64,000 nucleotides of DNA, taken from assembly GCF_005047355.1 (NCBI RefSeq), contig NZ_SUMC01000002.1:124001-188000 (forward strand), in the 5' to 3' direction. Both the position numbers and the translations under genes were made by a program. Below the pieces are notes generated by a model. That model did not search any database and was not told the DNA's origin. It saw only the letters and a list, made by a program, of their open reading frames with translations. The stretch comes from Actinacidiphila oryziradicis (GTDB lineage: Bacteria; Actinomycetota; Actinomycetes; Streptomycetales; Streptomycetaceae). This document shows, one piece after another, positions 44,936 to 53,455 of this stretch. How positions within the stretch are numbered: the first letter of the stretch is position 1; each line of letters begins with the position of its first letter.

Positions 44936-45583
44936 ATGATCGATTCCCTTCGCGCAGCACACCAGCACTGCCAGTCCCTGCAGGACGCCCTCGGCCACTT
45001 CCGCGAGCACGGCCTGCGCCAAATCGCCGACTGGGGCGGCCGGCTCGCCACCGTCCTCCCCGTCGGCGGCAGACTGCTCGCCGCCGGCAACGGCGGCAGC
45101 GCCGCGCAAGCCCAGCACCTCACCGCCGAACTCGTCGGCCGCTACCAGCACGAACGCCCGGCGTACTCCGCGATCGCCCTGCACGCCGAAACTTCCAGCG
45201 TCACCGCCATCGCCAACGACTACGGCTTCGAAGAGCTCTACGCCCGCCAGGTCGCCGCCCACGGGCGCCCCGGCGACGTCCTCATCCTCCTCTCCACCTC
45301 CGGACGCAGTCCCAATCTGCTCGCCGCCGCCGACACCGGCCGTGCCGCCGGGCTCCAGGTCTGGGCGATGACCGGGCCCCGCCCCAACCCGCTCGCCGCC
45401 CGGGCCGACGAATGCCTCTCCATCCGCTCCGGCAGCACCGCGACCGTCCAGGAGGCGCACCTCGTCGCCCTCCACCTGCTCTGCGAGGCCTTCGACGCCG
45501 TCACCGCTTCCCCGCCCCCGGCCCCGGCCGGGGTGACCGCCCCGCCCCGGCCCACGGCCGCCCGGCCGAGGAGGCCCGCATGA
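44936..45583 (+). CDS. gmhA: Sedoheptulose 7-phosphate isomerase
   Basis: A 215-residue SIS-domain isomerase that makes D-glycero-D-manno-heptose 7-phosphate, the first committed step to ADP-heptose. The phosphosugar loop AAGNGGSAAQAQHLTAELVG (near residues 49-68) and LLSTSGRSPNLLAA are seen, and the family's His and Glu residues (QHLTAE) for zinc and catalysis are kept. The C-terminal 25 residues are Pro/Ala/Arg-rich and probably not structured. It lies downstream of a 126 bp spacer with a GGAGG sequence. Confidence 0.93.
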   Translation: MIDSLRAAHQHCQSLQDALGHFREHGLRQIADWGGRLATVLPVGGRLLAAGNGGSAAQAQHLTAELVGRYQHERPAYSAIALHAETSSVTAIANDYGFEELYARQVAAHGRPGDVLILLSTSGRSPNLLAAADTGRAAGLQVWAMTGPRPNPLAARADECLSIRSGSTATVQEAHLVALHLLCEAFDAVTASPPPAPAGVTAPPRPTAARPRRPA

Positions 45584-45942
45584 CGCGGGGCACCCCGCGG
45601 CCGCGCCCGGCTCCGGTCGCGGTCCCGGCCGCGGTCGCTGGCAAGGTGCCGGGCGGGGCCGCGAATGGTTCTCCGCAGGGGCGCGGTGCGGGGTCCCGAG
45701 GTGGTGCCACGCGGCGGCAGCTGCGCGGGGGCGGCGGACCGGGGCGGCGGCGCCTGGATCTCCGGCCGCGTCGGCCGGGGCGTGGCATGTACTGGCGCGT
45801 GGCATGTACTGGCCGGCGCGCCGGGGCAGGTCGGCGTCGGCAATCGAGCGGGGTGCCGCTCGGGGGCGGGTTGTGCCGGGGAACGGGCGCGGCAAGCGGG
45901 GCGGCAGGCCGGCCGGGGCCGGCGGATCGGAGGCATACGTGA
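45580..45942 (+). CDS. Doubtful Arg/Gly-rich ORF between gmhA and hldE
   Basis: An open frame of 120 codons starts with an ATGA overlap with gmhA and stops with TGA inside the ACGTGA that begins hldE, so it fits the coupling pattern of the cluster. However, the protein is almost entirely Arg/Gly/Pro/Ala, has no known motif, and the same frame is open across gmhA as a GC-bias shadow. The DNA includes a 15 bp direct repeat (CGTGGCATGTACTGG at 45781-45795 and 45798-45812). It may be non-coding spacer. Confidence 0.3.
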   Translation: MTRGTPRPRPAPVAVPAAVAGKVPGGAANGSPQGRGAGSRGGATRRQLRGGGGPGRRRLDLRPRRPGRGMYWRVACTGRRAGAGRRRQSSGVPLGGGLCRGTGAASGAAGRPGPADRRHT

Positions 45943-47339
45943 ACGCCAAGAAGCCACTCGTTGTCGTCGGCGACGTCCTGCTGGACCGGGACATCGACGG
46001 CGAGACGACTCGCCTCGCACCGGACGCGCCGGTGCCCGTGGTGGATGTGGTCCGGGACCGCTGCCGTCCTGGCGGCGCCGGGCTCGCCGCGGCGCTCGCC
46101 GCGCGCGACGGGCGTGAGGTCATCCTGGTCACCGCGCTGGGCGAGGATCCCGCGAGCGGCACGGTGCGCGAGGCCCTGCGGTCGCGGGTGCGGCTGGCCG
46201 AGCTGTCGCTGGACGGCACCCTGCCGGTCAAGACCCGGGTGCGGGTCGGCGGACGGCCCCTGGTGCGGGTGGACCACGGCGGAGGGACGCCCGGCGGGCC
46301 CGGCGATGCGGTGCGGGCCGCCCTCGCCGGGGCCGGGGCGGTCCTGGTCGCCGACTACGGGCGCGGCGCCGCCACCGCCGTACGCCAGGATCTGCTCCGG
46401 GCGGCGCGGCGGCTGCCGCTGCTCTGGGACCCGCATCTCCGGGGCGAGGCGCCGGTTCCCGGGGCGCGCCTGGTCACGCCGAGCGCGGCGGAGGCCTACG
46501 CCATGACGCGGGTCGGCGACGACTCCCTGCGCGCCCACGCGGCTCGCGGCGCCCGGCTCGCGGAGCGCTGGCAGGCGGTGGCCGTCGCCATCACGCTGGG
46601 CGAACGGGGCGCGATGCTCACGCGGGCGGGCAGCGACAGCCCCATGCTGGTGCCCGCACCCCACCGCGCCGCCGGTGATCCGTGCGGCGCGGGCGACTGC
46701 TTCGCCGCGACGGCCGCCGCGGCGCTCGCCGACGGAGCGCTTCCGGAAGAAGCGGTGCAGCGGGCGGTCACCGAGGCCACGGCGTTCGTCGCCGGAGGCG
46801 GCGCCGGTGACCACGCGCTGTGGCGGGACCCGTCCGAGGTCCCGGACCTGCGGCCGACTCGGACCATGGACCCCTTCGCCCTCGCCGAGTCCGTCCGGGC
46901 CCGCGGCGGAACGGTCGTCGCCACCGGCGGCTGCTTCGACCTGCTGCACGCGGGCCACGTCGGTCTGCTGGAGAGCGCCCGCCGGATCGGCGGCTGCCTC
47001 ATCGTCTGCATCAACTCCGACAGCTCCGTCACCCGTCTGAAGGGCCCGGGGCGGCCGCTCACCCCCGAGCCGGACCGGGTCCGCATCCTGAGCGGGCTGG
47101 GCTGCGTCGATGCCGTCGCCGTATTCGGGGAGAACACCCCGGAGGCGCTCCTGCGCAGGCTGCGCCCCGATGTCTGGGTCAAGGGCGGCGACTACACCGC
47201 CGACGCCCTCCCGGAAGCCGCCGCCCTCCGCGAATGGGGCGGCCAGGCCGTCGTACTCCCCTACCTCGACGGCCGCTCCACCACCGAACTCGCCCGCCGC
47301 GCGGCGCTGGCCCGTACCGCCTCGGAGCCGCAGCGATGA
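45939..47339 (+). CDS. hldE: Bifunctional heptose 7-phosphate kinase / adenylyltransferase
   Basis: A 466-residue fusion. Residues 1-310 form a PfkB-type kinase: VVGDVLLDRDIDG near the start, the CRPGGAGLAAALA substrate loop and GDPCGAGDCFAATAAAAL with the catalytic Asp. Residues 330-466 form the nucleotidyltransferase (ATGGCFDLLHAGHVGLLESA with HAGH, then VKGGDYTADALPE). It makes heptose 1,7-bisphosphate and later ADP-heptose. The GTG start has a GGAGG site. It is one of the key genes that identify the pathway. Confidence 0.93.
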   Translation: MNAKKPLVVVGDVLLDRDIDGETTRLAPDAPVPVVDVVRDRCRPGGAGLAAALAARDGREVILVTALGEDPASGTVREALRSRVRLAELSLDGTLPVKTRVRVGGRPLVRVDHGGGTPGGPGDAVRAALAGAGAVLVADYGRGAATAVRQDLLRAARRLPLLWDPHLRGEAPVPGARLVTPSAAEAYAMTRVGDDSLRAHAARGARLAERWQAVAVAITLGERGAMLTRAGSDSPMLVPAPHRAAGDPCGAGDCFAATAAAALADGALPEEAVQRAVTEATAFVAGGGAGDHALWRDPSEVPDLRPTRTMDPFALAESVRARGGTVVATGGCFDLLHAGHVGLLESARRIGGCLIVCINSDSSVTRLKGPGRPLTPEPDRVRILSGLGCVDAVAVFGENTPEALLRRLRPDVWVKGGDYTADALPEAAALREWGGQAVVLPYLDGRSTTELARRAALARTASEPQR

Positions 47340-48814
47340 GCCGCCCAGGCCGCACGGTGCCGCCTTCCGGCACGGAGCGCGCCCCCGATGCGGGTCCCGC
47401 ACCGACGGCCCGGGGCGCCCTGCCCCACGCGGACCGCCGCCAGCCGTGCGGGACGGCCGCGTCGCCGGGGTCCCGGGCGGCGCCCGGCGCTGCGGCGCCC
47501 GGGGGCGAGCACGCCGGTCCGTCGGCAGTGACGGGCCTCAGCCCATCCCCGTCCGGATCCGAGCACCGGCCGGGCCGCACGAACCGGCCCGCACCGCCGG
47601 ACCGCAGCACGCCACCCGTCAGGGCCGCACCCGACAGGGCGGCACCCGAGCCCGACCGCGGAGGCCGGCCCTCGGCGCCGGACCATGGCACCGCCCCCGC
47701 GAGGCCCGCTGCGCCCGACCGCGCCCCGCCCGACGAGGCTGCGGGCAGGACCGTATGCCCGGGGCCGCCTACAGCATCGGGCCGTATCACCCCGCCCGGG
47801 AGCGCCGGCCCGCGCGGCACCGCGCCGTCCGGGCAGCGGCGGCTTGTGGTGTTGCGGGCGCTGGGGCTGGGGGACCTGCTGACCGCTGTGCCGGCTCTGC
47901 GGGGGCTGCGGCGGGCGTATCCGGGTCACGAGATCGTGCTGGCGGCGCCGGGCCGGCTGGCGGAGGCGGCCGGGGCAACGGGGGTGGTGGACCGGCTGCT
48001 GCCGGCCGCCGCGCCGGGCCGGGCGGTGCCGGGCGCGATCGACTGGGCGGGGCCGCCCCCCGGCATCGCCGTGGACCTGCACGGGAACGGGCCGCCGAGC
48101 CGCCGCCTGCTCCAGGCACTGCGACCGCACCGGTTGTTCGCGTACGCGGATGGCGGCCCGCCCTGGTGCGAGGACGAGCACGAACGGGACCGCTGGTGCC
48201 GGCTGCTGTCCTGGTACGGGATCCCGGCCGACCCCGGGGACGTGCGGATCCCGGCACCGGACACCCCCTCGCCCGTTCCCGACGCCACGGTCGTGCATCC
48301 CGGGGCGGACGCGGCCGCGCGCCGCTGGCCGCCGGAACGCTTCGCGGCCGTGGCGGGGGCGCTGCGGGCGGCGGGGCACCGGGTGGTCGTCACGGCGGGG
48401 GCGGGCGAGGGGCCGCCGGCGCACCGCATCGCGCGGCTGGCGGGGCTGCCGGCCTCCTCGGTGCTGGGCGGCGCGGCCGATGTGCCGTTCATGGAGCTCG
48501 CCGCGCTGGTCGCGGGCGCGAGGGTGGTCGTCGTCGGGGACACCGGCCTGGCGCATCTGGCCACCGCGCTCGGTACGCCGTCCGTCGTACTGTTCGGCCC
48601 GGTCGCGCCCCGCCTGTGGGGGCCGCCGGACGGTCCGCGCCACCGGGTGTTGTGGCATCCCGGCCCTGACGACCCGCCCCGGCCGGGCGACGCCCACGGT
48701 GAGCGGCCGGACGAGCGGCTGCTGCGGATCACCCCGGCCGAGGTCCTCGACGCCGTCGGCCGGCTGCCCCGGCCGGGCTCCGAGCTCCTGCTGGTCGCCG
48801 GGCGGATGCCATGA
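47336..48814 (+). CDS. GT9 heptosyltransferase-like protein with long N-terminal extension
   Basis: The last 325 or so residues are a GT9 enzyme, with RRLVVLRALGLGDLLTAVPA, TVVHPGADAAARRWPPERFA and GDTGLAHLATALGTPSVVLF. The first 165 residues are a low-complexity Pro/Ala/Arg/Gly tail without domains. The true start might lie further downstream, for instance near the GT9 domain, but the ATG at 47336 keeps the ATGA overlap with hldE, which favours it. The next gene again overlaps by ATGA. The acceptor is unknown. Confidence 0.82.
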   Translation: MSRPGRTVPPSGTERAPDAGPAPTARGALPHADRRQPCGTAASPGSRAAPGAAAPGGEHAGPSAVTGLSPSPSGSEHRPGRTNRPAPPDRSTPPVRAAPDRAAPEPDRGGRPSAPDHGTAPARPAAPDRAPPDEAAGRTVCPGPPTASGRITPPGSAGPRGTAPSGQRRLVVLRALGLGDLLTAVPALRGLRRAYPGHEIVLAAPGRLAEAAGATGVVDRLLPAAAPGRAVPGAIDWAGPPPGIAVDLHGNGPPSRRLLQALRPHRLFAYADGGPPWCEDEHERDRWCRLLSWYGIPADPGDVRIPAPDTPSPVPDATVVHPGADAAARRWPPERFAAVAGALRAAGHRVVVTAGAGEGPPAHRIARLAGLPASSVLGGAADVPFMELAALVAGARVVVVGDTGLAHLATALGTPSVVLFGPVAPRLWGPPDGPRHRVLWHPGPDDPPRPGDAHGERPDERLLRITPAEVLDAVGRLPRPGSELLLVAGRMP

Positions 48815-49722
48815 CCCCGCGAGTCGGGGTCGTTGTGATCACCCGCGACCGCCGCGAGAGCCTGCTGCGTACCTTGGACCGGCTCGCGGCGCTTCCGGAG
48901 CGGCCCCCGGTGGTCGTCGTCGACAACGGGTCGGCGGACGGCACCGCCCAGGCCGTCCGGGCCCGGCATCCGGCGGTCGGGCTGCTCACCCCTGGCCGCA
49001 ATCTGGGCGCCGTGGGCCGCAATCTCGGCGCTGCCGCGCTGGCCGCGCCGTATGTCGCGTTCAGCGACGACGACTCGTGGTGGGAGCCGGGTGCGCTGGC
49101 CCGCGCGGTGCGCATGTTCGACGAGCACCCGCGCCTGGCGCTGATCGCCGCCGCGACGAGCGTCGGCGAAAGCGCGGGGCACCCGGATCCGCTCAACGAG
49201 GTCCTCGCCGCCTCACCGCTCGGCACGGAAGCGGATCTGCCCGGGCCGTCGGTGCTGGGCTTCCTTGCCTGCGCGGCCGTCGTACGGCGGGAGGCGTTCC
49301 TCGGCGTGGGCGGGTTCCATCCGGTACTGCACTTCGGGGCCGAGGAGCGGTTGCTCGCCCTGGACCTGGCGGCGCGGGGCTGGGGGCTGGCGCACTGCCC
49401 CGAGGTTGTCGCCCGGCACGATCCCGATCCCGGCGGGCGGCCCGGCCGGACCGCCCGGGTCCGCCGCAATGACCTGCTCACCGCGTGGATGCGCCGGCCG
49501 CTGCGGCACGCGCTGGCCCGCACCGCCGGGCTCGCCCGCGACTCCCGTACGGACCCGCAGGCCCGGCGCGCGCTGGCCGGGGCGGCCCGCCGGCTTCCGT
49601 CGGCTCTCGCCCACCGGCGCGTCCTGCCCCCGTCGTTGGAGCGACGGGTCCGCGCCCTGGAGCCCGGCCGGCCCGCGCGGCCCGGCCGGCCTGTCCGGAC
49701 CGCCCGAGGAGACCAGTTGTGA
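48811..49722 (+). CDS. GT2 glycosyltransferase, first of a tandem pair
   Basis: A 303-residue GT-A enzyme. VGVVVITRDRRESLLRTLDR begins the fold, VVVVDNGSADGTAQAVRARH binds the nucleotide, NLGAVGRNLGA follows and FSDDDSWWEPGAL is the acidic metal motif. It is closely similar in its first 90 residues to the protein encoded by the next gene, so they are a tandem duplication. Coupled on both sides by 4 bp overlaps. Confidence 0.9.
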   Translation: MTPRVGVVVITRDRRESLLRTLDRLAALPERPPVVVVDNGSADGTAQAVRARHPAVGLLTPGRNLGAVGRNLGAAALAAPYVAFSDDDSWWEPGALARAVRMFDEHPRLALIAAATSVGESAGHPDPLNEVLAASPLGTEADLPGPSVLGFLACAAVVRREAFLGVGGFHPVLHFGAEERLLALDLAARGWGLAHCPEVVARHDPDPGGRPGRTARVRRNDLLTAWMRRPLRHALARTAGLARDSRTDPQARRALAGAARRLPSALAHRRVLPPSLERRVRALEPGRPARPGRPVRTARGDQL

Positions 49723-50642
49723 ACGATGCCCGGACCACTGTGGTCGTCATAACCCGCGACCGCCGCGACGACCTGCTGCACACCCTCGGCCTGCTCGCCG
49801 CCCTGCCCGAGCGGCCGCCGGTGACGGTCGTCGACAACGGGTCTGCGGACGGCACCGCCCAGGCTGTCCGGGCCCGGCATCCGGCAGTGCGGCTGCTCAC
49901 TCCGGGCCGCAACCTCGGCGCGGTCGGCCGTAACCTCGCCGCCCGGGAGGTGACCACGCCGTATCTGGCCTTCTGCGACGACGACTCCTGGTGGGAGCCG
50001 GGTTCGCTCGCCGGAGCGGCCGATCTGCTCGACGCGCACGAAGGCGTCGCCTCCGTCACCGCCCGCATCCTCGTCCACCCCCGCTCGGATCTCCCGGTCG
50101 CACCTGCGGAGCCGTACGAGGATCCCGTCATCGCGGAGCTGCGGCACTCCCCCATCCCCGCGCCTGGCTGGCTGCCGGGCCCCGCGCTCGGCTCGTTCCT
50201 CGCCGCCGCGACCGTCCTGCGCACCGACGCCTTCCGCGCCGCCGGCGGCTTCTCACCACGCCTGTGGCTCGGCGGCGAGGAGGAACTGCTCGCCGCCGAC
50301 CTCGCCGCGCTCGGCTGGTGGCTGCTCTACGCCGACGAACTGACGGCCCATCACTGTCCTTCGCCGCACCGCGACCCCACGCTGCGCCGGCGGCACGGCA
50401 TCCGCAACACCCTGTGGTTCAGCTGGCTGCGCCGCTCCGCGCCCGCCGCCCTGCGCCGGACCGTCCGCCTCGCGGCCACCGTCCCCCGGGACACCGTCTC
50501 CGTGCGGGCCTTCGCGGAGGCCGCCGCCGGTCTGCCCTGGGTACTGCGCGAACGGCGCCCCCTGCCGCGCGCCGTCGAGGAAGGGCTACGGCTGCTGGAG
50601 GCACCGCAGAACGCGTCCACTGCCCGCCGCTACGTCGGCTGA
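49719..50642 (+). CDS. GT2 glycosyltransferase, second of a tandem pair
   Basis: A 307-residue paralogue of the preceding enzyme. VVVITRDRRDDLLHTLGLLA, VVDNGSADGTAQAVRARHPA and FCDDDSWWEPGSLAGAADLL are kept nearly unchanged, while the C-terminal acceptor half diverges and carries FSPRLWLGGEEELLAADLAA. The GTG start lies in a TTGTGA overlap with the first copy. Each may add a different or successive sugar. Confidence 0.9.
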   Translation: MNDARTTVVVITRDRRDDLLHTLGLLAALPERPPVTVVDNGSADGTAQAVRARHPAVRLLTPGRNLGAVGRNLAAREVTTPYLAFCDDDSWWEPGSLAGAADLLDAHEGVASVTARILVHPRSDLPVAPAEPYEDPVIAELRHSPIPAPGWLPGPALGSFLAAATVLRTDAFRAAGGFSPRLWLGGEEELLAADLAALGWWLLYADELTAHHCPSPHRDPTLRRRHGIRNTLWFSWLRRSAPAALRRTVRLAATVPRDTVSVRAFAEAAAGLPWVLRERRPLPRAVEEGLRLLEAPQNASTARRYVG

Positions 50643-50647
50643 CCCCC

Positions 50648-51565
50648 ATGCCGGCCACCACGCGCGTGCTGCTCACCGGATGGTTCAGCTTCCTGGAGGG
50701 GGAGGCCACCGCGGGAGACGTGCTCGCCGCCGAGGCGGTGCGGCACGCGCTCCAGCGGGCCTCTGTCCCGTGCGAAACGGCCTGGTCCCCCATGTTCCGC
50801 CCGGACGCGCTGCACCTGGACGCCGCGGACCCGGCCGACTACACCCACCTGGTCTTCGTCTGCGGGCCGGTGCACTCCACGCCGGGACGCGCCGACGGCC
50901 CCGCGCCGCTCCTCGATCTGCACCGCCGGTTCGCGCGGTGCCGCCGGATCGCCGTCGGCGTCTCCGTGCCCGACCCGGCCGACCCGGCCGCGACGGGGTT
51001 CGACGTCCTGCTGCCGCGGGACGGCCCGGGGCTCGCGGGCGCCACCCCGGACCTGAGCCTGCGCGCCCCCCTCCCGCCCCGGGTGCCACTTGTCGGCGTC
51101 ATCCTCACCGAGGGACAGCACGAGTACGGGGCGCGCCGCCACCACGCACAGGTCGCCCGGATCCTCGGCGACTGGCTGCGCGGGCTCGAAGCCGCCCGGA
51201 TCCCCCTCGACACCCGGCTGGACACCCGTGACTGGCGGCTCCCGGCGACCCCCGGCCAGCTGTACTCGATGGTCTGCCGGCTCGACGCGGTCGTCACCAC
51301 CCGTCTGCACGGGCTCGTACTCGCCCTGCGAGCGGGCGTGCCGGCCCTGGCCATCGACCCCGTGCGGGGCGGTGCGAAGGTCACCGCGCAGGGCGCGGCG
51401 CTCGGCTGGCCCGCGGTGCTGCCCGCCGAAGGGGCCGCGCCCGCTGCTCTCGACCACTGGCTGGCATGGTGCCTGTCCCCCTCCGGCCGCGGCCTCGCCC
51501 GCACCGCGAGCGGCCTTCCCCACCGCGACCCCCTCGCCGACCTCATCGGCCACCTCCTCCAGTGA
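50648..51565 (+). CDS. Polysaccharide pyruvyl transferase family protein
   Basis: A 305-residue protein of the CsaB/WcaK pyruvyl-transferase fold. It opens TRVLLTGWFSFLEGEATAGD and has the family C-terminal signature VVTTRLHGLVLALRAGVPAL followed by AIDPVRGGAKV. Such enzymes add pyruvate ketals from phosphoenolpyruvate to sugars, though some members have other roles. It is the last gene of the cluster, separated from the tandem GT2 by 5 bp. The product may thus be a pyruvylated sugar. Confidence 0.85.
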   Translation: MPATTRVLLTGWFSFLEGEATAGDVLAAEAVRHALQRASVPCETAWSPMFRPDALHLDAADPADYTHLVFVCGPVHSTPGRADGPAPLLDLHRRFARCRRIAVGVSVPDPADPAATGFDVLLPRDGPGLAGATPDLSLRAPLPPRVPLVGVILTEGQHEYGARRHHAQVARILGDWLRGLEAARIPLDTRLDTRDWRLPATPGQLYSMVCRLDAVVTTRLHGLVLALRAGVPALAIDPVRGGAKVTAQGAALGWPAVLPAEGAAPAALDHWLAWCLSPSGRGLARTASGLPHRDPLADLIGHLLQ

Positions 51566-51933
51566 CTGGATTGTGCCGACGCTGCGGGCAGGCGTGCCGC
51601 AGGCCACAACACCGGCCGCCGCCTCCCACCCCCCAAGAACCCCCAAAATCGTACGAGTGTGAGCAAAACCACCCGGGCACCACAATGCCTGGTGAGCCCG
51701 GGGGAACGGCACTTTCGAGGCGTCGGAACAGGAAGGCGGGATTCCGGTAGCGGGCGGTCGTCTGTGAAGATGGCACGGCCCGCCGGTCTGCCCCGCCTCA
51801 TCGTCGAGTGCGGGACGCGATCAGCACCACGATCAGCACAGGCCGCGCACCCGGACCAATGGGCTCCGCCCCGGTTCGGGGTCTGTCCTGCTGCCCGTAC
51901 ACCGCCCTGCCGGGGCTTCACGAACGTAGTGCT
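51566..51933 (+). other. 368 bp intergenic region, no gene seen
   Basis: No coding frame is convincing. A short direct repeat CGATCAGCAC occurs twice near 51827-51848. The region presumably contains the end of the glycoconjugate operon and the promoter of the MFS gene. Confidence 0.55.
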
Positions 51934-53364
51934 GTGACTTTTTCCGCCCCACCCGCCCCTTCCGCCACCACCGACCCGTCCGTCGCCGCCCAACCCGGCG
52001 ACGCCGCCCCAGCACCCACCCGACGCGGTGCCTGGCGCGGACGCGGGGGCAGTGCCTCCTGGCGCTGTCTGCGGTACCCGAGCATGCGGTGGTGGTCCAC
52101 CGCCAACCTCGTCTCCAACGCCGGTACCTGGATGCAGCTCACCGTCCAGAACCTGCTGGTGCTGCAGCTCACCGGCTCCGCCGCCGCCACCGGCCTGTCA
52201 CTGGCCGCACAGGCCGCTCCCGGTCTGCTGCTCGGCGCGGCCGGCGGAGCCGCCGTGGACGCCCTGCCCCGCAAGCTGGTCGCGGCCGTGACCCAGACGG
52301 TGCTGGCGCTCGTGGCCTTCGCCACAGCCGCCCTCGTGGCGTTCCACCTGCTCAGCGTCGGTGGACTGATGGTGCTGGCAGCGATCACCGGTCTGGTCGC
52401 CACCCTCGACGGTCCGGCCACCTCCCTCCTGGGCAATGATCTGGTCCCACCGCAGGATCTGCCCTCGGCCATCGCCCTGGGCTCGGTGGTGCACAGCGTC
52501 GGCCGCCTCGCCGGCACGGCCCTGGCCGCCGTCGTCGTGGGCCTCTTCGGCACCTCGACGGCGTATCTCGCCAACGGGCTGTCCTTCCTCTTCGTCGCCG
52601 CCGTCATCCCCTTCCTCCGCCCGGTGGCCGACACAGCCCCGCCAACGGAGCCGGTCGCGCCGAGGCCACGCCGGACCGCCCGTACCGCAGCGCGGAAGGC
52701 CACCCGCGAGCCCGGCAGCGCCGCCTTCTTCCTGCGCCGGCCCCGGCTGGTCGCACTCGCCGGGATCACCGCCCTGAGCTCGGTCTTCGGTCGCAACTAC
52801 ACCCTCACCCTGGCCGTCCTGGTGACCGGCCCGCTGCACGGTGGCACCAAGTCCTACGGCGTGGTCTCCACCGTCCTCGCCGTCGGCGGCATCGCCGGCG
52901 CCATCCTCGCCGGGCGGCTCCGCAGCCCCTCCGTCCGACTCGTCGCCACCCTGGCCGCCGCCGGAGCCGTACTCCAGGTCGCCGCCGGACTGTCCCCCTC
53001 CCTCTTCCTCCTCACCGCCCTGGTGCTCCCCATGGCCGTACTGGAGTCCGTCTCCGACACCGCCGGCACCACGGTGCTGCAGACCGACCCGCCCCCGCAC
53101 ATGCGCGGCCGCGTCCTCGGCGTGTGGCGCAGCGCCAGCACCGGCTGGGGCCTCGCCGGTCCCCCGCTCCTCGGCCTGCTCCTCCAGTTCGCGGGCGCCC
53201 GCGGCGCCCTCGCCATCGGAGGCCTGATCATCGCCGGAGGCATCGCCGCAGGCGCCCTCGGCCACGGCCGCGTGCTCCGCCCCGCGCCCGCACCCGAGCC
53301 CGTCCCTGTCGTCCCCTTCCCTGGTCAGCGTCATGACTCCGGCCGTCCCTGGCCGGCCGTATGA
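51934..53364 (+). CDS. MFS transporter (MFS_3/enterobactin-exporter-like)
   Basis: A 476-residue membrane protein with about 12 hydrophobic helices after a Pro/Ala-rich polar N-terminus. The segment LRYPSMRWWSTANLVSNAGT and the following MQLTVQNLLVLQLTGSAAAT are typical of the MFS_3 group (EntS-like exporters). GPATSLLGNDLVPPQDLPSA and FGTSTAYLANGLSFLFVAAV follow. The GTG start is a choice; the frame is open 42 codons upstream. It may export a small molecule; its link to the preceding cluster is only positional. Confidence 0.85.
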   Translation: MTFSAPPAPSATTDPSVAAQPGDAAPAPTRRGAWRGRGGSASWRCLRYPSMRWWSTANLVSNAGTWMQLTVQNLLVLQLTGSAAATGLSLAAQAAPGLLLGAAGGAAVDALPRKLVAAVTQTVLALVAFATAALVAFHLLSVGGLMVLAAITGLVATLDGPATSLLGNDLVPPQDLPSAIALGSVVHSVGRLAGTALAAVVVGLFGTSTAYLANGLSFLFVAAVIPFLRPVADTAPPTEPVAPRPRRTARTAARKATREPGSAAFFLRRPRLVALAGITALSSVFGRNYTLTLAVLVTGPLHGGTKSYGVVSTVLAVGGIAGAILAGRLRSPSVRLVATLAAAGAVLQVAAGLSPSLFLLTALVLPMAVLESVSDTAGTTVLQTDPPPHMRGRVLGVWRSASTGWGLAGPPLLGLLLQFAGARGALAIGGLIIAGGIAAGALGHGRVLRPAPAPEPVPVVPFPGQRHDSGRPWPAV

Positions 53365-53455
53365 CGCCACCCGGCCCCACGAGGTTCGGCTGCGCCGAAG
53401 ACACCGAAAGGCCCGTCCAGGCCGGACGCCCTCGGGGCGGGCTACGCTGCGGATC

